DNA of 64,000 bases from Onthophagus taurus (Eukaryota > Arthropoda > Insecta > Coleoptera > Scarabaeidae): contig NC_091967.1 in assembly GCF_036711975.1 (NCBI RefSeq), positions 22,878,001 through 22,942,000 on the forward strand, written 5' to 3'. The position numbers and the translations under genes are program-made. This document shows positions 59,765-64,000 of the stretch, piece after piece. Numbering within the stretch: the first letter of the stretch is position 1; each line of letters begins with the position of its first letter. A model generated the notes under the pieces. That model saw nothing but the letters and a program-made list of their open reading frames with translations, was not told the DNA's origin and did no database searches.

Positions 59765-60059
59765 CTAAGAATGTAAAAATTTTAGTTCATTTACTTACAA
59801 GAGTAGTATCAAAGGTGTCTAAACGACAAGTCGATTAGGAAGAAATGTGGCACATGTATTATTTGAAAGTTATATCGCTTATATCTCAAAAACGAAGTGT
59901 TATTGTAAAGCTTTAAATTAAAGGTCTAGCTGCAGAAGTCACATTCTCCCTGGAGAATGTTACTTATGAAATTAACAACTGGAGAACGTGAGTTTTGCAC
60001 ATTTAACTATTCCATAGATTAGTCGCTCTACAACAGGTGACTCAAAAAGAAATAAAATG
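59765..60059. other. Xdh first intron (visible part)
   Basis: Begins at the acceptor 59766-59765 on the minus strand. I searched the minus strand upstream to the window end for a short exon ending in a FFVNGK-like sequence and did not find one. The first exon is therefore probably beyond 64000 or too short to see. Confidence 0.5.
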
Positions 60060-60610
60060 CAGTTGTATAGAAAATGTTATTTTTAAAGCTCCCAAATTCA
60101 TCGATATGTATGATTGAATTCATGTAGACGAAATGGTTTTACCTCACAAAAACAGCTGAGTCGTATTACCTAGTTGAAGGCGAAGAAGAACCGCACAGGA
60201 CCTGTAAAAGTAAACGTTTTCACACAAAAGTAATGTTCTTAGCCAGTGTAGGTAGTCCACGTTGAAATCATTCTGAAAACAAGAACTTCGATGGAAATCT
60301 TGGTATTTGGCCTTTTGTGTTTTTGGAACCTGCTAAACGGAGCAGTAAAAATCGGACCATTGAAACGAAAGTAGTTTCCAATCTAACATGATTATTGGAA
60401 AATTGTTGCCTGAAATTCAAGCAAAATGGCCAAGATCCGGTCATCGCCAAACAATTTGGATCCAGCAAGACAACGCTAAACCACACATTCTTCCTGGTGA
60501 CAATGAGTTTAATGAAGATTCAAATAGAACTGGGTTCAAATGTCAGCAACCCAAGTCCCGATACAAACGTCTTAGATTTAGGCTTTTTTAATGCAATTCA
60601 GTTATTACAG
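60060..60610 (+). pseudogene. Mariner-like transposase remnant (DEKWFY type), plus strand
   Basis: Pieces across frames: IHVDE, HRTCKSKRFHTKVMFLAS, then IGKLLPEIQAKWP, WIQQDNAKPHI and NVLDLGFFNAIQLLQ. It has the same family order as the copy at 21480-22140 but retains the QQDNAKPH motif that copy lost. Many frameshifts. Confidence 0.75.
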
Positions 60611-60716
60611 TAAAAATCGGCTTGCTAAACTATAAACGAATTAATTCTTGCAGTTGAAAAAGCCTTTTCCGATTTGAGTTCAGATACTTTGGATAAGGTT
60701 TTCCTTTTGCAGCAAC

Positions 60717-61200
60717 GATTTTACGAAAAGCCGGATACCGGATATTCGGCATCCTCTTCGGCCGGATATCAAGTTATCCGGCATATCTATGCGGCCATTA
60801 TTATTCCGGTTCATTGGAAAGAGACTCTTATTAACACTTTGGGAAATTTTCAAACTCATGTTCCAAGAAATGGATTTTATACGAATTGTTGATCATTGTC
60901 GATCATTTCAAAAATTTATTTCTCAAGAACTGAAAGTGATGATTCAAAACGGCTTTTTGCATTAGAAAGAGGATACTTTAATTAATAATCAAAAGTGATA
61001 ACAGCGACAGTTCTGTTAGTAATGAATGTGATGATGAATTACAAGGGAAGAGAAGAAAACTAGACGAAACTGCAACGAGATTTTATATATCGTATTGGTA
61101 TTGTTACAATGAGGGTGCTAATGACAAACCTGACATAAATAAAGTTGTATACAATGAAAAAAGTTCTAGTTTAAATACTTATATGACCGTCAAAAGTTTC
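60717..61200 (+). mobile_element. hAT-derived fragment (CCGGATATCC palindromes and transposase scrap)
   Basis: 60717-60830 matches the ends of the other two clusters (gattttacgaaaagccggat, ttcggcatcctcttcggccg). 60895-60990 is an inverted ~355-bp repeat piece. 60990-61110 encodes SDNSDSSVSNECDDELQGKR, RKLDETATR on the plus strand, the same scrap found inverted at 10660-10800 and 35160-35300. Confidence 0.7.
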
Positions 61201-61399
61201 TTAGAAACGATATTTGTAGTTAAGTTTCAATAAATTAATTTTTAAGTAAATCGGACACTTATTTTTGGACAAAAAAAAAATCGATATCGGACACTTATTT
61301 CTGGACGGACAGCTCAAAATTACCAAACTTTAAGGCCTTGTGTAATTGTTATAAAACCGAATTTTAAAAAACTTATCACAGTCAGAAAGTACTTAGATG

Positions 61400-62150
61400 G
61401 TTCTAAGTACAGTTTGGAGGCGGCTCTACTCCACATTGGAAATAAAAAACCATCCATTCTGATTGCTCACGCAGTACAAACTCGAGAATGCTACGACACA
61501 ATGCGTACAATTTTGGCCAAAATCAAATACAATAAGCATCAATGGAAAATTTGTAGCGATCTAAAGGTTGAGAAATAAATTAATTGTACTTAATTTCGAA
61601 ATATATATTAATCGATTTACATATTCATTAAAGGTTATTGGTCTATTGGTTGGGATGCAATCTGGATTCACAAAATTTTGCTGTTTTTTGTGTCTGTGGG
61701 ACAACCGTGCAGTTGATCATCATTATGTGAGAAAGGAGCGGCTTTCCAGTACTTAATCAAGTTGTTTCCAAAGCAGTCATACGCAAAAATCAAAGAATCT
61801 AAGTTTACAAAATGTTTAACGCCTGATGAAGCAGCAGCATGGGCATCGTTTCAAAGTGTTGTTCGTAACTTTCTCGATAACCACAAATCACCTGATTACA
61901 AGCAAGTAATCGACAATTTTTTGCAAAATTACCACAACATTGATTGTGGACATCTTGATTTTTTCCCACAAAACTTGGGCGACACGAGCGACGAGCAAGG
62001 AGAGCGGCTACACCAAGATATAGCGAAAATCAAAAGGCGATACCAAGGATTTTGAGACGAAGGCATGATGAGCGACTACTGTTGGACCCTAATGCGTGAA
62101 ACAAATCCCAAACAGTATAAAAGACTCAGTGCAACCTCTGTTCATTTCTG
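61400..62150 (+). pseudogene. Remnant of an arthropod repeat-associated protein (SDEQGERxHQDI family)
   Basis: Segments: SLEAALLHIGNKKPSILIAH, VQTRECYDTMRTILAKIKYN, KHQWKICSDLKV, VIGLLVGMQSGFTKFCCFLC, LWDNRAVDHHYVRKE, AAWASFQSVVRNFLDNHKSP, LDFFPQNLGDTSDEQGERLH, QDIAKIKRRYQGF and DYCWTLMRE. I recognise this order from uncharacterised proteins repeated in many arthropod genomes, but cannot name a transposon superfamily. A ~60-bp insertion with stops near 61560-61625, a stop near 61757, and another after QGF show it is inactive. Confidence 0.7.
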
Positions 62151-62360
62151 ATTTTACTATTTAATTCAATAAATGGCCGTTAATGCTCAAAAATAGCAAT
62201 AATGAATTTATTGAATATTTGGAAAACTAGAACCAATTTTAATAAACGGGTTGCTGATTTGGATTCAGCAAACCCCAATTTACCTTATAAACAGCTTTTG
62301 GTTGCTCAGGTCCAAAACCGTGTATACTTGTGTAATCTTTGAAAATTTTGTTTTAAGTTA

Positions 62361-63040
62361 TACAGAATGGTCAGAAATGTGCGTCAAATTTCCGTATCTC
62401 GAAAAGTAAATTTTTTTAAATGGCAACCCCACTTTTTTCCCTCACCAGCGTATTATATGCTGAAAAATCAGGAGACTGTGATTACATCCCATACTAGTAG
62501 AGTTACTAGTAGATATACTAGTAGACTTTAAATGTTTTTTTTATTAAGGAATATGAAAGAGGATTTTTTGTAGTACAGTAGTCAATATTAATATTCGTTA
62601 CATAAGAAAATGTTCGAAAAAAATTACGTTAAAGGTTTACCCACTCAAACGTTAAAGTTGCACACCCAATATCCGCAAAAGATTTGAGGAAACCTTAAAT
62701 GGAAAAAGATGTTTAAATTCTTTAAAAACTATGTCATTCCTTCCATCCCGCTAATGTTGACCCAACTCAGTTCTAACGGCAGTTATTCCAAGATGGTGCG
62801 CCAATTGGTAAAATAATAATTGGTCAAATAATTGGTTACCATAGTTACTCATGGCTACTGCAATTTTTATCATTTATATAAATTTGCAGTAATTAAACTT
62901 TAAAGTAATATTTCTCGAAAATTTTCTTATGTAACCAATATTAATATTGAATGTACTAGATTCAGAAAAAAAATTTCTTTCATATTCCGCACTAAAAATG
63001 GGGAATTGCCATTGGAAAAAAATATCGAAAACTCGTTAAA
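62361..63040. mobile_element. Foldback element nested in the 61.3-63.6 kb element
   Basis: Arms pair over ggaatatgaaaga...gtcaatattaatattcgtta...cataagaaaatgttcg (about 62549-62620) and the inverse at about 62905-62990. Weaker pairing extends outward (aaatggcaaccccacttttt near 62420; aaaaatggggaattgccatt near 62993). No coding capacity. Confidence 0.75.
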
Positions 63041-63185
63041 CCATTTAACGGGCAAATTATTTCTTAACCCTTTAACGGGTAAATTATTTTTTCGTTTTAA
63101 GAAACGATTTAGTCGTGGTAATGTAGCTATTTGACCTTATTGACAAGTGGTCTCTATAAAAGCCACTAACCGTTAAAGGGTTAAA
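63040..63185. repeat. Short minisatellite with TTTAACGGGTAAATTATT units
   Basis: ccatttaacgggcaaattat and ccctttaacgggtaaattat occur in tandem about 24 bp apart. An inverted piece (aaccgttaaagggtt) ends at about 63183. It may be the end of the nested foldback element. Confidence 0.5.
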
Positions 63186-63600
63186 AATGGCGGACAAAAT
63201 TTGAAATCTACACCAAAGATTGTGTTTTGGTGATTTTTCCATAATCCCTGTCACAAATGGCACTTAACTAAAAACAGAAAAATCCACAACGTTAGTAGTT
63301 TTTGGCGCAAAACATGTGTTATACACCACTAGAAAGAGCAGAAAATTTTCGATAAGATAGATATAGTTCTAGAGTTTTCTCCTGGTCATATAAGAAAGTT
63401 GTTTAGAGGAAGAGTATTTAAGCGTTTCTGCGTGTATTGATGGATATTAAGAGTGATTTAAGCATGACGCCGATAGATATTGACCGACGAAAATCCGGAT
63501 TAAGATAGTTGAAGGAGCGCTATTTCTGACTGTTATAACAGTTTTTGAAATTCGGTTTTATAACAATTGCACAAGACCTTGAAGTTTGGTAATTTTTAGC

Positions 63601-64000
63601 TATTTTAAGTACAGAGCGGTGTTCTTCATTTTTTATTGATCTTAATATCAATTTATCGGTTCAAAACGGTTTTAGATAAAGACAGATTGAAGCTTTCAAG
63701 TGGTGCATTTAGCTTTTCGGTATCTCTAATAACAAGGAAGATATCAGCTAAGAAAGTAGATAGGAAATTACGGGTAAAAGTTTGTTGCTGAGAGGTTTGC
63801 TATCGTCGCACGGTTTTTTTTAATTTGTTAATTTAATTTGTTTTAACAACTTTAATTTGGCCCACACTATGCCAAATTTCATTAAAATCGGTGAGAAACA
63901 CGTAAAACATTGTTTCCTCAAAATATATATAATGTCTTTTTAGCGCAAAAAATAATAAAAAAAAAGATGTTTTTAAGAATTCTTGGTTTTTAATACATGT
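63601..64000. other. Window end, no supported feature
   Basis: AT-rich sequence without an open frame or repeat that I can identify. Confidence 0.4.

Larger units (their letters stand above)
61311..63600. mobile_element. Candidate element with ~70-bp inverted repeats around a conserved arthropod TE ORF
   Basis: aaaattaccaaactttaagg...gttataaaaccgaatttt...agtcagaaag (61316-61393) is mirrored at about 63520-63598 (gactgttataacag...ttcggttttataacaattgc...tttggtaattttta). The pseudogene at 61400-62150 lies just inside the left repeat. A foldback insertion and a short minisatellite occupy the right half. Confidence 0.65.

Noticed and set aside
1..64000. CRISPR arrays, operons or bacterial-type features
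   Set aside because: The sequence is eukaryotic; all tandem repeats have ~24, ~156, ~190 or ~355-bp units without spacers.

Overview
The window is nuclear DNA of an insect, AT-rich and crowded with transposable elements. Evidence for this is the spliced genes with short GT-AG introns, the insect-type gene set (Rab11-FIP/nuf, Tango1, xanthine dehydrogenase) and the many Tc1/mariner, pogo/Tigger, hAT and non-LTR remnants. A beetle is my best guess, but that is an inference from general character, not from a diagnostic marker.

Layout. (i) 433-7204, plus strand: a six-exon Rab11 family-interacting protein (nuclear fallout type). Its last intron holds a broken pogo/Tigger element that is itself split by a ~190-bp tandem array. 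(ii) 7.2-12.8 kb: no host gene; an RT remnant and a hAT-derived inverted-repeat element with a nested LINE tail and a ~355-bp internal tandem repeat. (iii) 12.9-15.6 kb: an orphan LDL-receptor class A exon remnant, then two head-to-head genes for small secreted proteins that look like paralogs. (iv) 16.2-23.8 kb: a Tc1/mariner-superfamily element with ~430-bp terminal inverted repeats, a palindromic MITE, an 11-unit ~189-bp satellite and a mariner-like pseudogene. (v) 23807-33348, plus: Tango1 in seven exons, with a 5-kb TE-bearing intron. (vi) 33.4-40.2 kb: nested repeats, including a 5'-truncated LINE with a 23-bp target-site duplication. (vii) 40269-51003, plus: a four-exon gene for a 3,523-residue, mostly disordered Lys/Ser/Glu-rich protein I do not recognise. 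(viii) 51238-59764, minus: xanthine dehydrogenase in six visible exons, lacking only the first few residues, tail-to-tail with the giant gene. (ix) 59.8-64 kb: nested DNA-transposon debris.

The host genes do not form one pathway. nuf and Tango1 both act in membrane traffic (recycling endosome; ER exit), Xdh in purine catabolism and pteridine metabolism, and the small secreted pair is of unknown role. The most unusual observations are the secreted paralog pair, two distant satellites that look like diverged members of one ~190-bp family in opposite orientation, the hAT-derived element with two inward-facing copies of the same transposase segment, a hammerhead-like motif, and the giant unrecognised gene. 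All gene models come from reading splice sites and frames by eye; no alignment or database search was run.
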